Positions 18,315 through 26,827 of a stretch of DNA of 64,000 nt are shown here, piece by piece. Origin of the DNA: Myxococcota bacterium (GTDB taxonomy: Bacteria; Myxococcota_C; UBA6777); NCBI GenBank assembly GCA_023150835.1, contig JAKLKB010000020.1, forward strand, positions 1 to 64,000. Reading direction: 5' to 3'. How positions within the stretch are numbered: position 1 is the stretch's first letter; every line of letters begins with the position of its first letter. The translations under genes and the position numbers were made by a program. A model generated the notes under the pieces. The model was not told where the DNA came from. It worked only from the letters and a program-made list of their open reading frames with translations, and made no database searches.

Positions 18315-19748
18315 TTAGGGGGCTGTGCAGAAGCGCCCGTTACCACAAACAAGACCTTTTGGACAGTCCTCATTTTTGGCACATGAATATCCGCACAGGC
18401 GGATACCATCTTGGCGGTTCAAGTTGCAAGAGGCGTTGAAAGGCATCGAAGCGCAGTCTTCGTTGGTCAGACACTGCGCGCCACAGTAACCGCGCCGTTC
18501 TGCGCCAGCCGTTGTTGTGGGGACGCAATTGAAGGGATGTTCGCAGGCTTGGGCGGGGGTAGTGTTACAGAGTTCTCCCGCTTTTCGAGTGCCTTCGGGC
18601 GGAAGAGGAAAGCAGATCTTGGACTGATCGGTGAGCGTCGAACACTCTTTGCTGTGCCCTTCCAATTTGCAGTCTGCTTGGGACTTGCAATCGCGTTCAA
18701 CACAGTATCCCGCAGGGCCAAAGGCGCGGCAGATCATGTTGGCCCCTTGTTTGTGAAGACAAGTTCCGAGCGGATCGCTGAGTTTGCAGTCTTTCAGGCA
18801 GATCTCGATGGATTGGCCGTTGTTGGTGAATCCGACACAGCTATGAGCGCGCTCACACACACGACGAACGCCGCTGCTTGGGTTGTTTCGGTCGCAACGA
18901 TCTCCTTCAAAAGCAGGTACGCCTTTGACGCATTTGTTGGTGCTTGGGTCACAAGCGAGTCCTGCATCAGCGTTGCACTCGACGGGCGGAGACTGGCCAT
19001 CAGAACAATCCTCCCCTTCAAGATTGAGGATGCGCGCCGCTGAACAAGTGGCGCTGATGCAGATCAGGTGGGGGTTTTGGTTTCTGGCGCAAAGAACGGC
19101 CTGACGGGGATCACAGTTTTCGTCTTTCTGTGCGAACTTCGCACAAACACGGATCGCGGAAAGCGCATAGCGTTCGTAACTGACGCGAGTGCATTCGTTT
19201 CGACCATCCGTATTGGTCGCACAAACAGACGCATTGTCGGTGCAATCTTGCAAACATCGCGATTCAAGGCTGTTGACCCGAACGCAGACCAGCCCTGTTC
19301 GGCAACGATCCTTGGGGGCTGCGCCACGCAACGAGAGGCAGGGTTCGAAAAGTGCGCGTAAACCATCTTGAACAGGAGTCGTGTCGGGTTCGATCACCTG
19401 CTCGGGTCCGATCACCTGCTCGGGTTCGATCACCTGCTCGGGTTGGGGTTCGGGTTCGGGGTTGGGTTCGTCGGGTGGGATCTCAAACTTTGGTTTTTCC
19501 GGAAGCTTCGAGCGATCGATACATTTGGAAACAAAGCAAGCGTACGAAGATCCGAGGCGTTCGACGCAATCGCGATCTCCTTTGCATTCGGGAGGATGGG
19601 CGCAGGTAAACGCCAACAGCGGCAACACAAAGGAGCCGAAAAAAACCAAAAAAAGACCGAGAGGAAGGACGTGCTCCGTACGATTCGGCTGAGTATGATT
19701 CGGATGAGTTTGGTGATGGTGTCTCACTGGCATACCCCGTTGACGCAT
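18315..19748 (-). CDS. Secreted Cys-rich protein
   Basis: The 477-residue extracytoplasmic protein has an N-terminal hydrophobic segment (VLPLGLFLVFFGSFVLPLLAFTCAH) that could be a lipoprotein signal, although FTC is a poor lipobox. An acidic/Pro linker with EQVI repeats follows, then many Cys pairs in repeating C-x(4-8)-C modules of about 50 residues, the style of myxobacterial surface proteins. The ATG at 19748 follows a strong AGGGGGG site and overlaps the upstream gene by 25 bases, so the two are translationally linked. It is the last gene of the kinase operon. The biochemical role is unknown. Confidence 0.8.
   Translation of the reverse strand: MRQRGMPVRHHHQTHPNHTQPNRTEHVLPLGLFLVFFGSFVLPLLAFTCAHPPECKGDRDCVERLGSSYACFVSKCIDRSKLPEKPKFEIPPDEPNPEPEPQPEQVIEPEQVIGPEQVIEPDTTPVQDGLRALFEPCLSLRGAAPKDRCRTGLVCVRVNSLESRCLQDCTDNASVCATNTDGRNECTRVSYERYALSAIRVCAKFAQKDENCDPRQAVLCARNQNPHLICISATCSAARILNLEGEDCSDGQSPPVECNADAGLACDPSTNKCVKGVPAFEGDRCDRNNPSSGVRRVCERAHSCVGFTNNGQSIEICLKDCKLSDPLGTCLHKQGANMICRAFGPAGYCVERDCKSQADCKLEGHSKECSTLTDQSKICFPLPPEGTRKAGELCNTTPAQACEHPFNCVPTTTAGAERRGYCGAQCLTNEDCASMPFNASCNLNRQDGIRLCGYSCAKNEDCPKGLVCGNGRFCTAP
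19384..19437 (-). repeat. Three tandem 18-base repeats in coding sequence
   Basis: TCGGGTTCGATCACCTGC occurs three times with one substitution. It encodes the PEQVIE/PEQVIG hexapeptide linker of the Cys-rich protein. Degenerate GGGTTC units follow. Confidence 0.9.
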
Positions 19749-21031
19749 TGTTTCCCCCCTGAACAGGCGTTATCGTCGATCTTGCCGTTGCAATCGTCGT
19801 CTTCGTTGTTGCATATTTCGGGGTTGTTTTGGGTGGGTTTGCAAGAGAGTTGGCCCTGTTCGCAAGCCCATTTTCCGGCACGACAAGCACCCGTAAGCGA
19901 AGTCGTACAATTGTTTCCGATGCGGTTGTCTGCGTCGTCGATCTTGCCGTTGCAGTTGTCGTCCTTGCCGTTACAAGAATCCGCCCCGTTGGCGTCTGGA
20001 GTGGGCTTGATCTCGTTGATGCAAGCGGCTTCCCAGCTTTTCAGATCTTTGCTGCATTTTTGCGCGCCGCCTCGACAGATCCCTTTGCATTCGTAGGCAC
20101 TCGTTTGTGGATTGAGGCTACAACCCGTTGCGCCTGTGTAGCAGGAGCGTGTAAGGGTATAGTCTTCGCCAAGCGGGTTGTTGTCGATCTTGCCGTCGCA
20201 GTCGTCGTCGATGCCGTTGCATTCTTCGGGCTTGGGCTGCACCGTTTGCTTGCATTGAATGCGACCATTGAGGCACTCGGAGATCCCCTTTTGACAGGGG
20301 CCACCTTTGACGCTTGAGACATTGCACTCTTTGCCGATGTCTGTAAGCTTGTTGTCGACTTGGCCGTCGCAATCGTCGTCTTTTCCGTTGCAGGTTTCAA
20401 GCGCAGGGATGACCTCGCCTTTGCATTCACCGATCCATTGGCCGTCTTTGTTGCAGGTTTCGAGTCCGTCCTTGCAGATCCCGCGATTGCGAAAGCCGGG
20501 AAGCGCAGAAAAACAAGCTCTCGTCTCGCCCGGATTGCACGCGCAATTCACGCCGTTGTCGACTTGGCCGTCGCAATCGTCGTCTTGTTGGTTGCAGATC
20601 TCGGTGCGTGGTAGGGTCTCGCCAAGACACGGTCCCCAGATCTGTTGGGCACTACAAGTCTGTTTTCCTTTTTTGCATATCCCCGTCGCTTCGCGCCCTG
20701 CGGGACCCGTAAAGCAATCTCGGATCTCTCCATCCCGACAGGGCGGCATGCAGACTTGCGCGAGGACTTCTTCTTTGGTGGTTTTTTCGACACATTCTTC
20801 GTTGAGAGCTTCTTGACAATCGGCTTTTTCTGTGCATGTCCCACGACAAACCCCTTCGACGCAAAGCAGGCCGGGGGTACATTCGCTTGTGGTTTCGCAA
20901 CCCCATCCACGCGTTTCGGGAACAGCCGTGATAAAACAGGCCGAAAAAAAGAACGGGCTGAAAAGAAGCATCACAGCAGCCGAGTAGATCGGGCGTTTCG
21001 CGGGGTGGGCACGTTGGGTGGATGGCTTCAA
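19724..21031 (-). CDS. MopE-like Cys-rich lipoprotein with DDDCDG repeats
   Basis: A lipoprotein signal (MLLFSPFFFSAC, lipobox FSAC) precedes EGF-like Cys clusters and five copies of the C-N-x2-D-D-D/N-C-D/N-G-x-(V/I)-D motif. That motif is the metal-binding repeat found in MopE and many myxobacterial surface proteins, and here it probably binds calcium or another divalent metal. The start is TTG at 21031, overlapping the upstream TGA and preceded by AGGTG, so translation is coupled; an internal ATG at 20971 would leave a signal peptide with no basic N-terminus. It sits in the kinase operon and is probably an outer-membrane-attached structural or binding protein. Confidence 0.85.
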   Translation of the reverse strand: MKPSTQRAHPAKRPIYSAAVMLLFSPFFFSACFITAVPETRGWGCETTSECTPGLLCVEGVCRGTCTEKADCQEALNEECVEKTTKEEVLAQVCMPPCRDGEIRDCFTGPAGREATGICKKGKQTCSAQQIWGPCLGETLPRTEICNQQDDDCDGQVDNGVNCACNPGETRACFSALPGFRNRGICKDGLETCNKDGQWIGECKGEVIPALETCNGKDDDCDGQVDNKLTDIGKECNVSSVKGGPCQKGISECLNGRIQCKQTVQPKPEECNGIDDDCDGKIDNNPLGEDYTLTRSCYTGATGCSLNPQTSAYECKGICRGGAQKCSKDLKSWEAACINEIKPTPDANGADSCNGKDDNCNGKIDDADNRIGNNCTTSLTGACRAGKWACEQGQLSCKPTQNNPEICNNEDDDCNGKIDDNACSGGKQCVNGVCQ

Positions 21032-21855
21032 AAGGCACCTCCCACAGAAGAAAAAAGCGTTTGGCCCGAGCTTTTGCTGTTTGGAGGTGCTGTGGGAGCA
21101 GGAGCACGACCGATCGTGATCGCGAGGATCACGCCCGTTGCAGCGACCACACCGCCAGCGATGTAAAGAATGTTTGCAGTGATGGCGTATGTGTCGGCTT
21201 GGCTATGGAGAGTGTTGATCTCTTTGGCGTTCGGGGGATTGTTTAGATTGAACTGCCCGTTGGGTGCGATCTCTTGATGACGGGCATCACGAGCCGACGC
21301 GGTGCTTGAGGCCAAAAAGCCCACGACTCCGCCCGCGATCACGGCGGCCACCCCGAGCCCAAGGACAACAAAGGGGAGGGGACGCAAAGGCCCTTCTTTC
21401 GGGATCACAGGTTTTTTCGGACGCGAGGCGATCACTTTTCGCGCAAGAACCAACATCCCCTCCACTTCTTTGACGCGCTCTTCAGGGCCGCGCAACGCAG
21501 CGCTTTGCGTTCCTGCGCGCAGATATTCTTCGAGCAGAGGCTGTGCTTTTTCGTGTTGATCGCTTTTGACGTAGCTTTTGCCGAGAAAGTAGCGCAAGCG
21601 TTGAAGAGCAAGGGCTTTGCGCTCAGGCGTCAGTTTGGGGTCTTGCGCGATCAAGCCGTAGGCAAGGGCCAATTGGATGGAGGCTTCTTTGTACCGTTGG
21701 GCGTTGTAAAAGCGCATCCCTTCGACGTAGATACGGCGAGCGGTGGGGAACTCTGTTTGGTCTTGAGCCGTGGCATGGCGAGCGAAAGAGATCGTCCCCA
21801 AAAACACAAGCCCGAGAAAAAAGACTGGGGATCTCAAAAAAAACACAGATCGCAT
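21028..21855 (-). CDS. Exported TPR protein with two C-terminal membrane helices
   Basis: The 275-residue protein has a signal peptide ending near TAQ-DQTEF. TPR-like helices follow at about 40-150 (RRIYVEGMRFYNAQRYKEAS, YFLGKSYVKSDQHEKAQPLL), then a basic/Pro hinge and two Gly/Ala/Val-rich membrane helices (about 163-185 and 230-252). This compact TPR-plus-two-helix architecture recurs beside PEGA-type Ser/Thr kinases in myxobacteria, as it does here. It probably links the kinase to envelope proteins, which is inference from context. Confidence 0.8.
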   Translation of the reverse strand: MRSVFFLRSPVFFLGLVFLGTISFARHATAQDQTEFPTARRIYVEGMRFYNAQRYKEASIQLALAYGLIAQDPKLTPERKALALQRLRYFLGKSYVKSDQHEKAQPLLEEYLRAGTQSAALRGPEERVKEVEGMLVLARKVIASRPKKPVIPKEGPLRPLPFVVLGLGVAAVIAGGVVGFLASSTASARDARHQEIAPNGQFNLNNPPNAKEINTLHSQADTYAITANILYIAGGVVAATGVILAITIGRAPAPTAPPNSKSSGQTLFSSVGGAF

Positions 21856-21907
21856 GAATGTACTATCCCTACAAAAAACCCTTCAACGTTTGAGGTTGAG
21901 GGGGTGA

Positions 21908-23695
21908 TCACAACAAGTCCTCGATCAACTTGAGACTACGCTGTTCGTTTTGATTGGCTTGCCAGCGGAACTGGAGATCGACATACCCTTGCTTTTTGAG
22001 TTTGATAAAAGCGTGCTTTCCCAAAGGGATCTTCGCTGTATAGGGGGTTGTGCCTTTCAGTTCACCGTTGACGAAGACTTGAGCACCGTTGGGTTGACTG
22101 ACAAGACGAATGGTGCGGATCTCCGAAGGAGAAGCGACTCGAACCGTCGGAGCATTTCGGGGGGGGGTTCGCTGTTCGGGTTGAGAGCGTTGTTCGGGTT
22201 GAGAGGTTTGGCGATTGGCGACGGAAACGCGGCGCTTGCGCCTTCGTGTAGAGCGGCGCTTTTTGCGAAGGCGACGGCGTGTCGGGGATTTCTTGACTTC
22301 GTTATTGTCTTCATCGCCGCCGTTTTTGGGTTCTTGGGTGGGTGGATTGGTGGGTGTTTGGGGTTCAGTCGTGCGTGTTTGGGGTTCGGTGGTGCGCGTT
22401 TGCGTGCCATGAAGAGAGGAAAGCGCGGGAGGACGGGGTTGAGAAGCGACGGGCTGCGTGGGTTGAGCCGTCTGGACGAGGCTGGTTTTGAGAGGCTGCG
22501 ACGGATTCGGAGGAAGCGCAAAGAGTCCGATCACAAGGGCAAGCAACAAACCAATCCCCACCCCGCTCCAAAGAGGCCAGCGATTTTTGGGAGGTGAGGC
22601 CGGCACAGCGGGGAGATCCGTCATCGAGGCAAGCTCTTCGGGAGAGATCTTTTGCCCCAAGACCTGAGAGGCCGTACTGTTGGCCGTTTCAGCGACCTCA
22701 CTTGCGCTAACGCCCGTCATCAGGGTCAGGAGGTTTGTAGAAGTCGCGGTGAGGTTTTCGTTCCATGTGGTTTCTTGATCATCGGGCTGGATGCCTGCAT
22801 CGCGCATGGCGCGTTCGAGATCGTCGTAGAACTCGCTCGCGGAGGCGTAACGTTCGGAAGGCCGCTTGGCAAGGGCACGATCGACGACAGATTGCAGCAT
22901 CGGAGGATATTCGCGTTTGGGATTGAGTTCGATCAGCGTGGGCGGAGGCGTGTCGATCTGTTGGCGTAAGATCTCTTTGGGATCTTTGGTTTGGAAGAGC
23001 CTTCGGCCCGTAAGAAGTTCGACAAGGATCACTCCGCAAGCATAGATATCGGCCCGATGATCGACGAGGCGTTCTTGTCCGGCGGCTTGTTCAGGAGACA
23101 TGTAATAAGGCGTGCCGATCGCAAGGCCGCTGCTTTGCGCACTTTGGCCGACGATCTTGGCGATACCAAAGTCCACGATCTTGACGATGGTACGGCCTCT
23201 TCCGCCTTTGGTCATCATCAAGTTTTCGGGCTTCATATCGCGGTGAACTACCCCCCGACCATGCGCCAGTTCAAGCGCATCGAGCAACTGCGAAAACAAC
23301 GCAAAGACTTGACCTGCGGGAAGAACACGCTTTTTTCGCCAATAACGGTGCAGCGTCGAGCCTTCGATCCACTCCATCACAAGGTAAAAACCGATACCTT
23401 CGATCTCACCAAAGTCGACGACTTGGACGACGTTCTCATGGCGCAATCCCGCAAGGACCATCGCTTCGTGACGAAAGCGTTCGACAAACTGGACGTCCGC
23501 AGAAAAACGCGGATGAAGGACTTTGACTGCAAAAGGGTTTCCGAGCTCGACGTGCTCGGCGCGATAGACATCGCCAAAACCCCCTCCACCGATGCGGTTG
23601 ACCAACTGGTAGTTCCCTACGCGCTGTCCAAGCAAAGAAGCCCCAAGACCTGCACCGACTTGGGGAGCCAAAAGGTGGGGAGAATGGTCACTCAT
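21908..23695 (-). CDS. Ser/Thr protein kinase with PEGA domain
   Basis: This is a Hanks-type kinase. The glycine loop GGGGFGDVY, the ATP-anchoring Lys in FAVKVL, the catalytic loop HRDMKPEN, the DFG motif and the SPEQAAGQ segment are all present (about residues 25-285). A membrane helix lies at about 370-392. The extracytoplasmic region is Thr/Gln/Pro-rich and Arg-rich, and a C-terminal PEGA domain ends the chain (SQPNGAQVFVNGELKGTTPY). The ATG at 23695 (595 residues) is preferred; upstream in-frame TTG and ATG codons are poorly placed relative to GGAG. It heads a four-gene operon with the TPR, MopE-like and Cys-rich genes. Its phosphothreonine products could be read by the FHA proteins elsewhere in the window. 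Confidence 0.93.
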   Translation of the reverse strand: MSDHSPHLLAPQVGAGLGASLLGQRVGNYQLVNRIGGGGFGDVYRAEHVELGNPFAVKVLHPRFSADVQFVERFRHEAMVLAGLRHENVVQVVDFGEIEGIGFYLVMEWIEGSTLHRYWRKKRVLPAGQVFALFSQLLDALELAHGRGVVHRDMKPENLMMTKGGRGRTIVKIVDFGIAKIVGQSAQSSGLAIGTPYYMSPEQAAGQERLVDHRADIYACGVILVELLTGRRLFQTKDPKEILRQQIDTPPPTLIELNPKREYPPMLQSVVDRALAKRPSERYASASEFYDDLERAMRDAGIQPDDQETTWNENLTATSTNLLTLMTGVSASEVAETANSTASQVLGQKISPEELASMTDLPAVPASPPKNRWPLWSGVGIGLLLALVIGLFALPPNPSQPLKTSLVQTAQPTQPVASQPRPPALSSLHGTQTRTTEPQTRTTEPQTPTNPPTQEPKNGGDEDNNEVKKSPTRRRLRKKRRSTRRRKRRVSVANRQTSQPEQRSQPEQRTPPRNAPTVRVASPSEIRTIRLVSQPNGAQVFVNGELKGTTPYTAKIPLGKHAFIKLKKQGYVDLQFRWQANQNEQRSLKLIEDLL

Positions 23696-23739
23696 GGAAA
23701 AAAACATCTCCAACGCGAAAGAGAAAACAATCAAACGCT

Positions 23740-23768
23740 ATGATAAGCGCCTTTGCGGGCCTTCGCAA
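23740..23768 (-). promoter_or_regulatory. Candidate promoter of the kinase operon
   Basis: Read leftward: TTGCGA (23763-23768), a 17-base spacer, then TATCAT (23740-23745, five of six matches to the -10 consensus). The expected transcript start is about 40 bases before the kinase ATG at 23695. Confidence 0.45.
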
Positions 23769-23953
23769 CTTCTTGGTTTGGTCTCGCCGCGAGGCTGTGT
23801 TATAGACACAACGACATCAAGGTCTTTTCGATCTGGTTTGGAATGGTGCATCGTTTGGGGTGCCGTACCATGAAAGTCGTGTAATCAAGCATATTTCGGC
23901 TGATTTTGCAAGCCTTTTTTGTTTGCGAAAGAAAAAGCCAAGAGAGGGAAACA

Positions 23954-26608
23954 GTGGACATCTCGTCAAAAGTGCCAGTCGAACGTTTTGGATGGCGTGC
24001 AAGTATCGGAGTAGGTGCTTTTTCTTGCGGCGTCTTGCTTTACGAACTGTGTTTAACACGCGTACTTTCGGTGGTGTTCTATTACCACACCGCATTCCTT
24101 GCCCTGTCTTTGGCGATGTTGGGGTTAGGAGCGGGCGCGGTGTGGGTATATTTGCGCGATGCAGCACTCTCGATCGAACCGACAACAGAAACGAAACCAG
24201 AATCTCCAACGAAGGATCTGTTTTCTGTTCGGGCTTGGTTATTGGGAGCGGCATGGGGGATGGCGTTGATGCCGCTCCTTTTGGGTTGGCTGCGTTTTTC
24301 GACAGATCTGTTGGAGTCTCCATTTCAGCCACAATTTTTGCTGATCTTTTCGATGGTTGCGCTGGCTGCGCTGATTCCATTTGTGTGTTGTGGAGTCGTG
24401 TTGTCGCGGTGGTTCGTGGTGTATCGAAGGGATGTACCGCGCTTGTATGGTTGGGATCTTGCGGGAGCAGCGCTTGGAGCGTTGTTGTTGGTGCCTTGGA
24501 TGGGCTGGTTGGGTGGCCCGATGGGGTTGCTGGGTTGTGCGGCTTTGATGGTGGCGGTTCATTGGTGGATGTTCGCCGAGCAAGGAGGCTTGTTATGGCG
24601 ATGGGCCGCGACATTGGGCATCGGCGGCTTGTTGATGCTCCAAGGATTTTTCGCGATCTGGACGATTCAAATCGACTTTAGCCCCGACGCCAAAGAGCGC
24701 AGAATCCTTTACAAGAAATGGAATGCCTTTTCGCGTGTGGTGTTGCTGCCGCCTCAGTCATGGGATAGAGCGATCTCCGATCAACAACGTGATGCTTGGC
24801 AAGGCCGCCTTCCTGAACAACGCGAGGCGCTGATCGATATCAACGCTTACGCGCCATATTTGGCGTTTGATGGTGATCTGCGGAAGGTTCGTTATCTTGG
24901 AGAGTTGGTGTCGAACGCAGCCTATCACCTTTTGCCACAAGGCCAACGCGTCGTCGTACTCGGGCCGGGGGGCGGCAAAGATATCTTAGGGGCCTTGCTG
25001 TTTGCACCCAAGAAAGTGACCGGGATCGAGTTGAATCCGCTCTTGATCCACGACATCCTCAAACACCGCCTGCGCAAATTTTCGGGAAACTTGATCGAGC
25101 ATCCAAAAGTCCGATGGATCGTGGGAGAAGGGCGTTCTGAACTAGAACGCCTTCACGAGACATTCGACGTGATCGTCGCAAACTCTGTAGTCACGTGGGC
25201 TGCCCATAGCTCGGGGGGAATGAACCTCGCAGAACACAGCTTGTACACACGCGAAGCCTGTGGGCTGTACATGGATCGATTAAGTGAGCAGGGGATCTTG
25301 TCTGTTTCGCTGTGGGATCTTGGCAATCATGCGCTGATCTTGCGATGGATCCGAACTTGCGAGCAAGCCGCCAAACAACGCGGCATCGCTTCGCTTGCCG
25401 ATCACACGATCGTCTTGAGCAACGCATGGTCTCCCAGAGCGATGTTTTCAACGGTGCTGATCAGCAAATCTCCGTTTTCGCCCGAACAGCGGCTTACAGC
25501 AAAAATGTTCGCAGAACAGTACGGATTTGTGGCCTCTTATCTTCCTCCCGAAGCATCCGAACCCACCGAGCCTTGTCCCCCCCCAACAAGCACGTCCCAA
25601 CCCACAAGCAAACTCACCACAACTGCGCCCACACACGCAACTGCGCCCACACACGCAAATGCGCCCACACACGCAAATGCCGCTCCTCCCACACGGATGC
25701 AAGGTAACGAAAAAGAAGAACAAGAAGCGCATCAACGAAAACGCATGGAACGCCAAGCCAGCGAACGCAAGCTACAAGCCTTGTACGAGCGATACTTTCG
25801 CGATAGCGATGCGATGGTTCATACTTTTCCCGGCGCGATCGACGCCGCAACGGACGATCGACCCTTCTTTTTGTACACGGCCCGCCTGCGTGACCTCTTT
25901 GGTGGAGATTCAAGCCGATGGCTCGGAGAAAACGCAGCCATCATCAGCCTTGGGATCAGTTTGTTGGTTGTCAGCTTGTTGTTGCTGGTGATGATCTTTG
26001 GGCCGCTGTGGTGGAGTTCTCGCCACGCGATCCACACGCTTCCTTGGGGGGCTTTAGCGTTTTTTCTGTGCCTCGGCTTGGGCTTTATGTTCCTCGAAGT
26101 CCCGATATTACAACGGCTCTCACTTTTTCTCGGACACCCGACCTACGCCCTTACGGTGGGATTGTCGTCGCTGTTGCTTTGGAGTGGGCTTGGTAGTCTG
26201 TGGATCGGGCGATGGAAGGATCCCACCGATCTTCTGCGTTGGATGCGGATCTTCTGGGGGGTGTTGTTGCTGATCTTCGTCATCGTCGGGATCGGATTGG
26301 ATCCGCTGTTGCAAGCGACGATGGGATGGCCGCTTTGGGGCCGCATCCTGTTGGCTTTCGCACTCTTGGGAGCGTGCGGTTTTGGCATGGGCATGCCTTT
26401 GCCTGCGGGGATGTCTTTGTTGGCGGCGCGGATGCCTCATGCCGTTGCGTGGGCGTGGGGATTGAACGGTGCAGCGGGTGTTGTGGCCTCCGTCAGCATC
26501 TTGTGGGTCGCCGCAGAATGGGGCTTTTCCATCGCCTTTGTGATGGCTTGGTTCTGCTACCTTTGCGCGGCCTACCTGTTTTGGCGGATGGTGCGCACAC
26601 TCCCCTAA
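23954..26608 (+). CDS. Membrane-embedded spermidine-synthase-like protein
   Basis: The 884-residue protein has about seven N-terminal membrane helices, a cytoplasmic Rossmann domain of the spermidine synthase/methyltransferase type (VVVLGPGGGKDI, TGIELNPLLI, FDVIVANS) at about 310-470, a low-complexity linker of repeated PTHA units, and about five to six more helices. Fused membrane spermidine-synthase-like proteins are widespread; most have no proven substrate. GTG at 23954 is the start, preceded by GAGGG; the in-frame TTG at 23906 has no site. It lies 219 bases before the graspetide precursor on the same strand, but nothing shows a functional link. The substrate is unknown. Confidence 0.8.
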   Translation: MDISSKVPVERFGWRASIGVGAFSCGVLLYELCLTRVLSVVFYYHTAFLALSLAMLGLGAGAVWVYLRDAALSIEPTTETKPESPTKDLFSVRAWLLGAAWGMALMPLLLGWLRFSTDLLESPFQPQFLLIFSMVALAALIPFVCCGVVLSRWFVVYRRDVPRLYGWDLAGAALGALLLVPWMGWLGGPMGLLGCAALMVAVHWWMFAEQGGLLWRWAATLGIGGLLMLQGFFAIWTIQIDFSPDAKERRILYKKWNAFSRVVLLPPQSWDRAISDQQRDAWQGRLPEQREALIDINAYAPYLAFDGDLRKVRYLGELVSNAAYHLLPQGQRVVVLGPGGGKDILGALLFAPKKVTGIELNPLLIHDILKHRLRKFSGNLIEHPKVRWIVGEGRSELERLHETFDVIVANSVVTWAAHSSGGMNLAEHSLYTREACGLYMDRLSEQGILSVSLWDLGNHALILRWIRTCEQAAKQRGIASLADHTIVLSNAWSPRAMFSTVLISKSPFSPEQRLTAKMFAEQYGFVASYLPPEASEPTEPCPPPTSTSQPTSKLTTTAPTHATAPTHANAPTHANAAPPTRMQGNEKEEQEAHQRKRMERQASERKLQALYERYFRDSDAMVHTFPGAIDAATDDRPFFLYTARLRDLFGGDSSRWLGENAAIISLGISLLVVSLLLLVMIFGPLWWSSRHAIHTLPWGALAFFLCLGLGFMFLEVPILQRLSLFLGHPTYALTVGLSSLLLWSGLGSLWIGRWKDPTDLLRWMRIFWGVLLLIFVIVGIGLDPLLQATMGWPLWGRILLAFALLGACGFGMGMPLPAGMSLLAARMPHAVAWAWGLNGAAGVVASVSILWVAAEWGFSIAFVMAWFCYLCAAYLFWRMVRTLP
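25622..25675 (+). repeat. Three tandem 18-base repeats in coding sequence
   Basis: ACTGCGCCCACACACGCA occurs twice, then once more with one change. It encodes the THATAP/THANAP linker between the two membrane halves of the spermidine-synthase-like protein. Confidence 0.9.
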
Positions 26609-26827
26609 ACGCCCACAAGCCACTCCTAGCGCAAAGATCGTGGGGGTAGCGTTTGCGAAAAAACGATGGATAAAGCGTCGCTCTTGCGCGTCAACCTGCC
26701 TCGAAAGCAACCTTTGGGCAAGTCCGCCCGATAACTGTGAACGATGTCACAACAGATCGCCCACATCGCGCAAATGCCGATAAACACAACGCCGATGTGG
26801 CCCTACTATCCCGATGGAGAACGAACG

